Assembly (NCBI GenBank): GCA_902766215.1
Contig: CACXCV010000127.1
Location: 1 to 6,211 of the forward strand
DNA length: 6,211 nt
Direction: 5' to 3'
DNA from: Oscillospiraceae bacterium
GTDB taxonomy: Bacteria > Bacillota > Clostridia > Oscillospirales > Oscillospiraceae
Shown: piece after piece, positions 1-4,744 of the stretch
How positions within the stretch are numbered: position 1 is the first letter of the stretch
Layout: the number at the start of each line of letters is the position of its first letter
Notes under the pieces: model-generated
What the model was told of the DNA's origin: nothing
Seen by the model: the letters and a program-made list of their open reading frames with translations, nothing else
The model's database searches: none
Made by a program: the position numbers and the translations under genes

Positions 1-291
1 ATCCATCCGCACACCAAGTTCAAGGGTCAGGTTTACGTCCTGTCCAAGGAAGAAGGCGGCCGTCACACCCCGTTCTTCAACAACTATCGTCCGCAGTTCT
101 ATTTCCGCACCACCGACGTGACCGGCATCATCACCCTGCCGGAGGGCGTTGAGATGTGCATGCCTGGCGACAACGTCGTCATGAGCGTCGAGCTGATCAC
201 CCCGATCGCCATCGAGCCGGGCCTCCGCTTCGCTATCCGCGAGGGTGGCCGCACGGTCGGTTCCGGCGTCGTTACCGAGGTCGGCGAGTAA
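1..291 (+). CDS. tuf: Elongation factor Tu, C-terminal fragment (5' end outside window)
   Basis: EF-Tu is the cytoplasmic GTPase that delivers aminoacyl-tRNA to the ribosomal A site. Only the last 96 residues are present, entering in frame at base 1 and ending at TAA 289-291. They cover most of the C-terminal beta-barrel (domain 3), which contacts the tRNA T-arm and EF-Ts. Visible signatures are GGRHTPFFNNYRPQFYFRTT, the segment LPEGVEMCMPGDN, and the near-invariant tail LRFAIREGGRTVGSGVV. The tail normally ends in VV plus a few residues, as here (TEVGE), so the gene is complete at its 3' end. The GTPase domain and domain 2 lie to the left and cannot be checked. A strong terminator follows 15 bp after the stop, so this is the last gene of its transcript. 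Identity is essentially certain; whether it is the only tuf copy in the genome cannot be told. Confidence 0.98.
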   Translation: MHPHTKFKGQVYVLSKEEGGRHTPFFNNYRPQFYFRTTDVTGIITLPEGVEMCMPGDNVVMSVELITPIAIEPGLRFAIREGGRTVGSGVVTEVGE

Positions 292-304
292 TTTCTGCCT
301 GATT

Positions 305-339
305 AAACGGCCTGAGCCACATTGGCTCAGGCCGTTTTT
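305..339 (+). terminator. Intrinsic terminator of tuf
   Basis: A perfect 13-bp stem (307-319 with 323-335; arm ACGGCCTGAGCCA) closes a 3-nt CAT loop and runs into TTTTT at 335-339. AAA at 305-307 mirrors the T-run, so it has some bidirectional character. It lies 15 bp after the tuf stop codon. The 90 bp from 340 to 430, up to the opposing terminator, are GC-rich with only small self-complementary patches (for example GCTGC/GCAGC near 363-376) and no gene that I can support. Confidence 0.93.
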
Positions 340-430
340 CCATCCCCGGCTGCGCAGGGGAGCTGCCCGGCAGCGGCCAAACAGATATGCCGCCTGCCTG
401 CTGCCCGGCGCGGGCGGACAAAAGACGAAG

Positions 431-464
431 AAAAGGCCGGCCGCAATGCAGCGGCCGGCCTTTT
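431..464 (-). terminator. Intrinsic terminator of the ddl-DUF1934 unit
   Basis: A perfect 14-bp inverted repeat, 431-444 with 451-464 (arm AAAAGGCCGGCCGC), encloses a 6-nt loop. Read on the minus strand, the stem ends in TTTT followed by CTTCGTCTTTT, a U-rich tail, and it begins 20 bp past the minus-strand stop at 485. It is therefore assigned to the minus-strand transcript. Read on the plus strand the T-run is only TTTT then AGACGG, so it could also back up tuf termination. Confidence 0.9.
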
Positions 465-484
465 AGACGGCGTTGGGACAGCGC

Positions 485-916
485 TTATGCTTCGCGCACG
501 GTGACCTCATAGCGGTTGACCGCGGACACGTCGTTGTCGACTTGGATGGTATACTCCATGCGGAACTTGCCGCCGTGCTCGTCCAGGCTGGACTGCACCT
601 TGCGCGCACGAACGCCGATCAGCAGCGCACCAAAACCCACATCATACAGTGACTCGTGCCGGCGGCCCTCTTCAAAAATCATCTGGCTGTTCACCGCGCC
701 GGTGCGGGTGAGGGTAATGCGCTGGCGCTCGATTTCAAAGGTGGTCTGCGTCCCCTCCAGGCCGGTCATCTCGCTTTCAAGGTAGCTGATTCGATATTTG
801 TCCCCGTCGTGGGTCAGCGTGCCGTCGGTGATCAGCTCGACGCGGTTGACGTCGTCCTGCCCGTCGTATTTCTGCGTGCCCAGCACGGAGATAATGACGT
901 CTTTTGTCGTTGGCAT
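485..916 (-). CDS. DUF1934 (YwiB-like) small beta-barrel protein
   Basis: A 143-residue cytoplasmic protein recognised as DUF1934, the family of Bacillus subtilis YwiB. Family-like features are an N-terminal strand (DVIISVLGTQ, residues 6-15), the YRISYLESEMTGLEGTQTTF block (about 41-60), the RTGAVNSQMIFEEG block (71-84), YDVGFGALLIGV (91-102), and a C-terminal LDEHGGKFRMEYTI strand pair (111-124). The pattern suggests an all-beta, calycin-like fold; no catalytic residues are evident and the function is unknown. I chose ATG at 916, which leaves a 10-nt gap after the ddl stop and gives the usual family length. An in-frame ATG at 949 would add 11 residues and overlap ddl by 23 bp, without a better ribosome site. 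The Shine-Dalgarno sequence is weak (AAAGTGAG about 9 nt upstream, inside the ddl end), which suggests translational coupling to ddl. It is the last gene before the terminator at 431-464. Confidence 0.88.
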   Translation of the reverse strand: MPTTKDVIISVLGTQKYDGQDDVNRVELITDGTLTHDGDKYRISYLESEMTGLEGTQTTFEIERQRITLTRTGAVNSQMIFEEGRRHESLYDVGFGALLIGVRARKVQSSLDEHGGKFRMEYTIQVDNDVSAVNRYEVTVREA

Positions 917-926
917 TGCGATGCGC

Positions 927-1991
927 TCACTTTCGTTCGTCAATGGCATATTCGATCAGCTGGTCCAGCAGCGCCTCGATGGGCAGGCCACTGGCTTCGA
1001 ACAGCTTGGGATACATCGAGATGGAGGTAAAGCCCGGCAGGGTGTTGATTTCGTTGAATACGGGCGTCCCGTCGGGCTGCACGAAAAAGTCCACCCGCGA
1101 CAGGCCCAGGCAGCCCAGCGCCCGGTAGATCTGGACCGCCAGGTCGCGCACCTGCTCGGCCGACTCGTCACTGATGCGGGCGGGGATGTGCGTTGTGGCC
1201 GTGTCGGTGATATACTTCGTGTCATAGTCATAGAATTCGGCTCCGGCGTCGATCTCGCCGCAGACCGAGGCCGCCGGTGTCTCGTTGCCCAGCACGCCGA
1301 CCTCTACCTCGCGGCCGGTGATGGCCTCCTCCACCAGCACCTTGGGATCATAGGCAGCGGCCAGCTCCAGCGCAGCCAGCAGTTCGCTGCGGCACGTGAC
1401 CTTCGACACGCCCACCGACGAGCCGGTGCCCGCCGGCTTGACAAAGCGCGGATAGGGCTGCTGCTCCAGCCGGTCCAGCACGGCTTCGGGGTGCTTTTTC
1501 AGCTCGCTTGCGGTGACCAGCTGCCAGGCCGCCTGGCGGATGCCCAGCTTGTCGGCCACCAGCTTGGTCATCGTTTTGTCCATGGCGGCGGCAGAGGCGG
1601 CCACGCCCGACCCGACGCAGGGGATTCCGGCCAGCTGCATCAGGCCCTGCATGGCGCCATCCTCGCCGTTGGCGCCGTGGAGCACAGGCACTACGCAGCC
1701 CACCGGCTCGGTGTAAAATCCGTCGTCGGTCTCGACCAGCAGACCCTGTCCCCGGGCTGGGGAGAGAATGGCGGGCTGGTTCTGCGGGCACTGCTCCCAT
1801 TTGCCGGAGGGCAGCGCACTGTAGTCGTCCGAGCCGTAGAGCATCCAATGCCCGCTGCGGGTGATGCCCACGGGAAGAATCTGATATTTTTCGGGATCAA
1901 GATGGCTCAGCACCGTCTCTGCGCTGCGCAGAGAAACCTCGTGTTCCGGCGATACGCCGCCAAAGAGAACGCACACAGTCAACTTGTTCAT
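927..1991 (-). CDS. ddl: D-alanine--D-alanine ligase
   Basis: An ATP-grasp ligase that joins two D-alanines for the peptidoglycan precursor UDP-MurNAc-pentapeptide, acting in the cytoplasm; 354 residues, a normal family length. Motifs in order: GGVSPEHEVS at 11-20 (with the Glu contacting the first D-Ala), HGANGEDGAMQG at 105-116, MDKTMTK at 137-143, the ATP-binding KPAGTGSSVGV at 185-195, the omega-loop FYDYDTKY at 253-260, and the metal-binding NEINTLPGFTSIS at 313-325. The loop ends in Lys259-Tyr260. Tyr at this place is typical of D-Ala-D-Ala ligases, where D-Ala-D-lactate ligases have Phe or a VanA-type His, so ordinary vancomycin-sensitive precursors are inferred. The start is ATG at 1991, with AAAAGGGG (2004-2011) 12 nt upstream as ribosome site. 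It is first in an operon with the DUF1934 gene 10 nt downstream; murF, a frequent ddl neighbour, is not next to it here. Confidence 0.97.
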   Translation of the reverse strand: MNKLTVCVLFGGVSPEHEVSLRSAETVLSHLDPEKYQILPVGITRSGHWMLYGSDDYSALPSGKWEQCPQNQPAILSPARGQGLLVETDDGFYTEPVGCVVPVLHGANGEDGAMQGLMQLAGIPCVGSGVAASAAAMDKTMTKLVADKLGIRQAAWQLVTASELKKHPEAVLDRLEQQPYPRFVKPAGTGSSVGVSKVTCRSELLAALELAAAYDPKVLVEEAITGREVEVGVLGNETPAASVCGEIDAGAEFYDYDTKYITDTATTHIPARISDESAEQVRDLAVQIYRALGCLGLSRVDFFVQPDGTPVFNEINTLPGFTSISMYPKLFEASGLPIEALLDQLIEYAIDERK

Positions 1992-2029
1992 AGTATTGTA
2001 TAACCCCTTTTCGAGACATGCTTCTATAT

Positions 2030-2058
2030 ACTATATGCCATTTCAAGCAATAAAACAA
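2030..2058 (-). promoter_or_regulatory. Promoter of ddl
   Basis: On the minus strand, TTGTTT (-35, 2058-2053) and TATAGT (-10, 2035-2030) are separated by exactly 17 bp, a good vegetative sigma-A type match. The predicted transcript start is near 2023, giving a short leader of about 30 nt that contains the ddl ribosome site AAAAGGGG at 2011-2004. An overlapping TTGCTT with TATAGA at 16-bp spacing is a weaker alternative. Confidence 0.65.
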
Positions 2059-2104
2059 GCATTATTTTCCTGATCTGTTCGACAGCTTTCGGAGAAATTA
2101 ACAG

Positions 2105-2133
2105 TGGAAATTCCCAGACCGCTGCGATATAAT
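2105..2133 (+). promoter_or_regulatory. Promoter of the 140-residue hypothetical gene
   Basis: A perfect -10 box TATAAT (2128-2133) sits 17 bp downstream of TGGAAA (2105-2110; four of six matches to the -35 consensus). Predicted transcription begins near 2140. The ribosome site GGAAAGGGGG (2157-2166) lies 8 nt before the ATG at 2175. The promoter is back to back with that of ddl; the two -35 elements are about 47 bp apart. Confidence 0.72.
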
Positions 2134-2174
2134 AAGAGCAGCAGAGACACCGCCACGGAAAGGGGGCTGCGCGC

Positions 2175-2597
2175 ATGAAGATCGAACTGACTGACAAACA
2201 GTTTCGCAGGCTGCTGGATATGGTATACATCGGAAACTGGATTCTCAATTCGGCCCGGGGGGACGACCGCTTTACCGACTATGACGAGGTAGAGAGCAAG
2301 CTGTTTGGCCTGTGCAAGGGGACGCCGCTGGCCAGCCTGACAGAGGTGTGGGATGGCGAGGATGTGCCATCCAAGGCCTTCAGCGACGGCGGCATTCACG
2401 AGGCGATCATGGACTATGAGGACACGGTCTTCTTTGAGATTCTGGCCGAGGAGCTGGCCCGGCGCGACATGGACTATCAGCCGATCTCAAAAGAGAACTA
2501 TGACGAGCTGATGTCCCGGATGGACGAGTATATCAACGAATTTGAGGCCCATGGGACCGACAACATTCTGGTGGACAGTCCCGAGCTTGGGGGCTGA
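2175..2597 (+). CDS. Conserved-looking hypothetical acidic protein (140 aa)
   Basis: A 140-residue protein whose family I cannot name. It has no signal peptide, membrane segment or cysteine cluster, so it is probably cytoplasmic. It is acidic and looks mostly helical: an N-terminal block MKIELTDKQFRRLLDMVYIG (1-20) with NWILN at 21-25, a DYDEVESKLF segment (35-44), a central stretch around EVWDGEDVPSKAF, the helix EILAEELARRDMDYQ (88-102), and a final helix ENYDELMSRMDEYINEFEAH (107-126). The opening resembles short hypothetical proteins I recall from Firmicutes and Bacteroidetes, but no function is known to me. ATG at 2175 is supported by the strong GGAAAGGGGG site 8 nt upstream and by a promoter with a perfect -10 box. 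It is monocistronic, between its own promoter and the hairpin at 2615-2639. Codon use matches its neighbours. Confidence 0.85.
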   Translation: MKIELTDKQFRRLLDMVYIGNWILNSARGDDRFTDYDEVESKLFGLCKGTPLASLTEVWDGEDVPSKAFSDGGIHEAIMDYEDTVFFEILAEELARRDMDYQPISKENYDELMSRMDEYINEFEAHGTDNILVDSPELGG

Positions 2598-2614
2598 CCC
2601 AACCAGACCGACGG

Positions 2615-2642
2615 CGGGCGGCTGCGATGCAGCCGCCCGTTT
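2615..2642 (+). terminator. Terminator hairpin after the hypothetical gene
   Basis: A perfect 11-bp GC stem (2615-2625 with 2629-2639; arm CGGGCGGCTGC) closes a GAT loop and is followed by TTTGCTGT. It begins 18 bp after the stop codon at 2595-2597. The stem is very strong but the T-tract is short and interrupted, so some read-through into the next gene is possible. Confidence 0.75.
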
Positions 2643-2662
2643 GCTGTATCAGGCTTTGGCGC

Positions 2663-2691
2663 TTGCGTTTCGGAGAAGAGTGTGGTACCAT
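2663..2691 (+). promoter_or_regulatory. Probable promoter of the zinc-ribbon foldase gene
   Basis: TTGCGT (2663-2668) and TACCAT (2686-2691) are spaced by 17 bp, and TGG directly before the -10 gives an extended TGn element. The hexamers match consensus only moderately (three and four of six), so this is a tentative call. It is supported by its place between the upstream terminator and the ribosome site at 2699-2705. Confidence 0.42.
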
Positions 2692-2698
2692 AGGGCGA

Positions 2699-2705
2699 AA
2701 AGGAG
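2699..2705 (+). promoter_or_regulatory. Ribosome binding site that selects a TTG start
   Basis: AAAGGAG lies 9 nt before TTG at 2715-2717. This supports a non-ATG start there. No in-frame ATG precedes the cysteine motif, and starting later would remove the Cys3/Cys6 half of the zinc ribbon. Confidence 0.8.
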
Positions 2706-2714
2706 CTGATTGAT

Positions 2715-4127
2715 TTGAAATGTATCCATTGCGGCGCGGAAAACGCCGATGAAAGCCGCGTCTGCATCCAGTGCGGCGAGCTGCTGGAGCAGCCGGACGA
2801 GCCGATGGAGCCCCAGGCGCCGGCCGAGCCGGAGCAGCCGGCTGAGCCGCAGCCGCCCGAAAAGAAAAAGTCGATTCTCCCGGCCCTGGCCGCGCTGCTG
2901 GCGGTGGCCGCGGTGGCGGTTGTGGCGCTGGTTCTGATCTGGCGGGCGATCCCCTCGGGGAAGGAGCCGGCGGCCAACCAGCCGGCGGCGGACGCAAGCC
3001 AGCCCGCGGGCGATTCTGCGGCGGATCAGGCGCAGGAGCCGTCTGCCGGCACGGATATCACGCCCAGATACCCCGTGACCAGCTATGCCAGCCCGGCTCT
3101 GGTGCCCGAGGGGGCCATGGACGCGGTGGTGGGCAGCTATGGCAGCACGGCCCTGAACAACCGCGAGATCAATTATTATTACTGGGGTGCGTATTACTAT
3201 CTGCTCAACGCCTATGGGACCAATCTCTATCAGAGGATGAATCCCACCCAGCCGCTGGACCAGCAGCTGGTCAACGCCAGCGACAGCAGCTATACCTGGC
3301 AGGACTATCTGCTGGACAGCGCCCAGAGCACGCTGCGTGAGACCTATGCGCTGGTTGGCGAGGCGGAGCGGACGGGCTATGCCATGACGGAGGACGAGAC
3401 AGGCTATCTCGAGCAGACCTGGCAGGGCATGAAGGACGCGGCGCAGAGCAACGGCTATGATGACTTTACCGCCTACCTGCGGGCGTCCTATGGCCCGGCG
3501 GCCGAAGAAGAGAGCTTCCGCACCTACTATGAGCATTCGATGCTGGCCGCGTCCTATGCGCAGACGCTCTACAGCGGCTTCCGGTTCTCGCAGGAGGAGA
3601 TTGCGGCCTATTACGACGAGGGCGGCTATGCCGAAAACGGCCTGGCGCAGGACGACACCTGCCCCGTGGACGTGCGCCATGTGCTGATTATGCCCCAGGA
3701 CGACGACTGGGATGCGGCGCTGGCCCAGGCGGAGGCGCTGCTGGCGCAGTGGGACGAGGACCCCACCGAGGAGAACTTTGCCGAGCTGGCTGCCCAGTAT
3801 TCCCAGGACCCCGGCTCGCAGAACAATGGCGGGCTTTATTCCGGCGTGCAGCCCGGGCAGATGGTCACCGAATTCAACGACTGGTGCTTTGATTCCCAGC
3901 GGCAGCCCGGCGATACAGGTATTGTGAAGACGAGTTATGGGTATCATATCATGTACTTCTCCGCGCGGGGCGATACGCCGGTCTGGATGCAGACGGTCGA
4001 GGACGACATGCGCCGCGAGGCGTATCAGAACGCCATTGCGGCGCTGGTGGATGCCAGCGGCTATCAGCTGGACTATGCCGCGGTGGTGCTGGCCGCGCCG
4101 GATGGGATGATCCAGGTGACGGAATAA
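2715..4127 (+). CDS. Zinc-ribbon, membrane-anchored parvulin-type peptidyl-prolyl isomerase (PrsA/SurA-like foldase)
   Basis: A 470-residue protein read as three parts. (1) A zinc ribbon at 1-24 with two CxxC pairs, Cys3/Cys6 and Cys17/Cys20. (2) A Pro/Glu-rich linker (25-50), then KKK and one hydrophobic helix (about 53-77), then a low-complexity Ala/Gln/Pro stretch to about 115. (3) An outward domain: a helical SurA/PrsA-N-like region rich in Tyr (about 130-315), then a parvulin domain (about 318-417). The parvulin signatures are DVRHVLIMPQ (319-328), NFAELAAQYSQDPGSQNNGG (354-373), PGDTGIVKTSYGYHIMYF (398-415), and paired His322 and His411 at the usual rotamase positions. Positive charges before the helix place the ribbon in the cytoplasm and the foldase outside. 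No lipobox is present, unlike PrsA. It probably assists folding of secreted proteins (inference). TTG is the start, set by AAAGGAG 9 nt upstream. It is monocistronic; rpsO has its own promoter. Confidence 0.9.
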   Translation: MKCIHCGAENADESRVCIQCGELLEQPDEPMEPQAPAEPEQPAEPQPPEKKKSILPALAALLAVAAVAVVALVLIWRAIPSGKEPAANQPAADASQPAGDSAADQAQEPSAGTDITPRYPVTSYASPALVPEGAMDAVVGSYGSTALNNREINYYYWGAYYYLLNAYGTNLYQRMNPTQPLDQQLVNASDSSYTWQDYLLDSAQSTLRETYALVGEAERTGYAMTEDETGYLEQTWQGMKDAAQSNGYDDFTAYLRASYGPAAEEESFRTYYEHSMLAASYAQTLYSGFRFSQEEIAAYYDEGGYAENGLAQDDTCPVDVRHVLIMPQDDDWDAALAQAEALLAQWDEDPTEENFAELAAQYSQDPGSQNNGGLYSGVQPGQMVTEFNDWCFDSQRQPGDTGIVKTSYGYHIMYFSARGDTPVWMQTVEDDMRREAYQNAIAALVDASGYQLDYAAVVLAAPDGMIQVTE

Positions 4128-4132
4128 ATTCT

Positions 4133-4165
4133 GCCAAAAAACAAAGGTTTCCCTTTACTTTTGGC
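4133..4165 (+). terminator. A/T-rich hairpin after the foldase gene, overlapping the rpsO promoter
   Basis: GCCAAAA (4133-4139) pairs with TTTTGGC (4159-4165), and inside it AAAGG (4143-4147) pairs with CCTTT (4152-4156) around a TTTC loop. It starts 5 bp after the foldase stop. The inner hairpin followed by ACTTTT could act as a modest terminator, but no T-run follows the whole stem. The 3' arm contains the -35 box of the rpsO promoter, so a DNA-level operator is an alternative reading. Confidence 0.4.
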
Positions 4166-4182
4166 GGCGTATATGCTATAAT
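4154..4182 (+). promoter_or_regulatory. Promoter of rpsO(-pnp)
   Basis: TTTACT (-35, 4154-4159), a 17-bp spacer, and a perfect TATAAT (4177-4182) preceded by TGC give a consensus extended -10 promoter. It is the best promoter in the window, fitting a ribosomal protein gene. Transcription should begin near 4189-4190, leaving a leader of about 120 nt before rpsO. Confidence 0.82.
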
Positions 4183-4189
4183 CCAAACC

Positions 4190-4309
4190 CGGATGGGCAT
4201 CGTTTGCCCACGACCCCATCGCGCGGTGCCGGGGTACCGGCTGCTGCGGCAGCCTTCCGCCAGCCTGGCACTGGGCATGTGGGACTCATATTGAAAGGTG
4301 GAATTTTCC
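4190..4309 (+). promoter_or_regulatory. Structured rpsO leader, candidate S15 autoregulatory element
   Basis: Hand-drawn pairings: a hairpin TGGGCA/TGCCCA (4194-4199 with 4205-4210); a 10-bp stem with two G-U pairs (4224-4233 with 4264-4273) carrying an apical 6-bp hairpin GGCTGC/GCAGCC (4239-4244 with 4249-4254). The 3' side of the internal loop, TTCCGCC (4255-4261), is complementary to GGTGGAA (4297-4303) in the ribosome site, allowing a pseudoknot. A second TGGGCA at 4272-4277 could compete for TGCCCA. The Shine-Dalgarno sequence is AAAGGTGG (4294-4301), and TGGAA/TTCCA (4299-4310) can form a small hairpin at the start codon. S15 is known to repress its own mRNA in several bacteria through differently shaped leaders. 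That this leader does so is inferred. Confidence 0.55.
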
Positions 4310-4576
4310 ATGATGCTCAAAGAGCAGAAAACGGCCATTATCGAGGCCAACAAGACCCACGAGAACGACACCGGCTCGCCCGAGGTGCAGATCGCCATTC
4401 TGACGGCCCGCATCAACGACCTGACCGAGCACCTGCGCGTGCACAGCCACGACAATCACAGCCGCCGCGGCCTGCTGAAGATGGTTGGTAAGCGCAGAAA
4501 GCTGCTGGACTACCTTGCCAAGAAGGACGTCAACCGTTACCGCGCCATCATCGCCAAGCTGGGTATCCGCAAGTAA
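4310..4576 (+). CDS. rpsO: 30S ribosomal protein S15
   Basis: A primary 16S rRNA-binding protein that binds the three-way junction of the central domain and starts platform assembly; it also forms an intersubunit bridge. It has 88 residues, close to the usual 89. Family hallmarks are THENDTGSPEVQIAILTARI, LTEHLRVHSHDNHSRRGL and KMVGKRRKLLDYL, with the universally conserved HxxDxHSRRGL region in place, and the basic end RYRAIIAKLGIRK. Two adjacent ATGs open the gene (4310 and 4313). I chose 4310 because AAAGGTGG then ends 8 nt upstream; 4313 would give 87 residues and 11-nt spacing. An in-frame GTG at 4298 falls inside the Shine-Dalgarno sequence and is not credible. It has its own promoter and structured leader, and is followed by pnp in the classical rpsO-pnp order. 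Confidence 0.98.
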   Translation: MMLKEQKTAIIEANKTHENDTGSPEVQIAILTARINDLTEHLRVHSHDNHSRRGLLKMVGKRRKLLDYLAKKDVNRYRAIIAKLGIRK

Positions 4577-4585
4577 GAGACACAG

Positions 4586-4612
4586 TGGGCGGCCGGTCAC
4601 GGCCGCCCATTT
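4586..4612 (+). terminator. Hairpin between rpsO and pnp (partial terminator)
   Basis: A perfect 10-bp GC stem TGGGCGGCCG/CGGCCGCCCA (4586-4595 with 4600-4609) closes a GTCA loop and starts 9 bp after the rpsO stop. The tail is ATTTGCACTG, with only three T's, so termination should be inefficient. An outer ACAGTG/CACTGT pairing (4582-4587 with 4614-4619) competes with the stem base. Since no clear promoter is visible between here and pnp, read-through probably feeds pnp. Confidence 0.65.
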
Positions 4613-4642
4613 GCACTGTCCGCATCCGATTATCCATTTCTT

Positions 4643-4741
4643 CCGGGCCGTTTTGCAGTTGAAGGTATCGCCGCGCGCAGCGGCTGCGCCGCGACAGCTT
4701 CAAGTGCGAAACCTCCCGGGCATATGACACACAGGAGGTTT
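4643..4741 (+). promoter_or_regulatory. pnp leader with anti-Shine-Dalgarno hairpin and competing large hairpin
   Basis: The pnp ribosome site AGGAGG (4733-4738) lies 6 nt before the ATG. GGAGGTTT (4734-4741) is perfectly complementary over 8 bp to AAACCTCC (4709-4716), with a 17-nt loop: an OFF hairpin. A large upstream hairpin uses the same upstream segment: CCGGG/CCCGG (4643-4647 with 4715-4719), GTTTTGCA/TGCGAAAC (4650-4657 with 4705-4712, one G-U), TTGAAG/CTTCAA (4659-4664 with 4698-4703), TCGC/GCGA (4668-4671 with 4691-4694), and GCGCAG/CTGCGC (4675-4680 with 4684-4689). The two folds cannot coexist. The long stem would be a plausible RNase III target, as in the E. coli pnp leader, where RNase III cutting and PNPase itself control expression. 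The mechanism here is inferred. Confidence 0.6.
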
Positions 4742-4744
4742 GTT

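Noticed and set aside
253..260. Considered whether the ligase could be a vancomycin-resistance D-Ala-D-Lac enzyme (residue-independent locus near 1212-1235)
   Set aside because: The omega-loop reads FYDYDTKY with Tyr at the specificity position, and no vanH or vanX neighbours are present.
340..430. Small GC-rich self-complementary patches between the two terminators, considered as a small RNA
   Set aside because: There is no promoter, and the stems are short and overlapping; nothing distinguishes them from GC-rich background.
798..2003. A 401-codon open frame on the plus strand covering ddl and part of the DUF1934 gene
   Set aside because: It is antisense to ddl, which has every family motif; the predicted product is a His/Gln/Arg-rich low-complexity string typical of GC-rich reverse frames, with no ribosome site or recognisable domain.
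2072..2090. Possible LexA/SOS box in the ddl divergent region (CTGT-TCG-ACAG, 2075-2085)
   Set aside because: The spacing and half-sites do not fit the Gram-positive GAAC-N4-GTTC pattern; it is a short chance palindrome.
2105..2124. Short inverted repeat near the hypothetical gene's -35 (GGAA-A-TTCC at 2106-2114, CAGTGG/CCGCTG flanks)
   Set aside because: The arms are only 4-6 bp and imperfect, too weak to call an operator without conservation data.
2649..3947. A 432-codon minus-strand open frame opposite the foldase gene
   Set aside because: The composition is Arg/Leu/Val-rich with no domain, and the opposite strand encodes a coherent zinc ribbon, membrane helix and parvulin domain.
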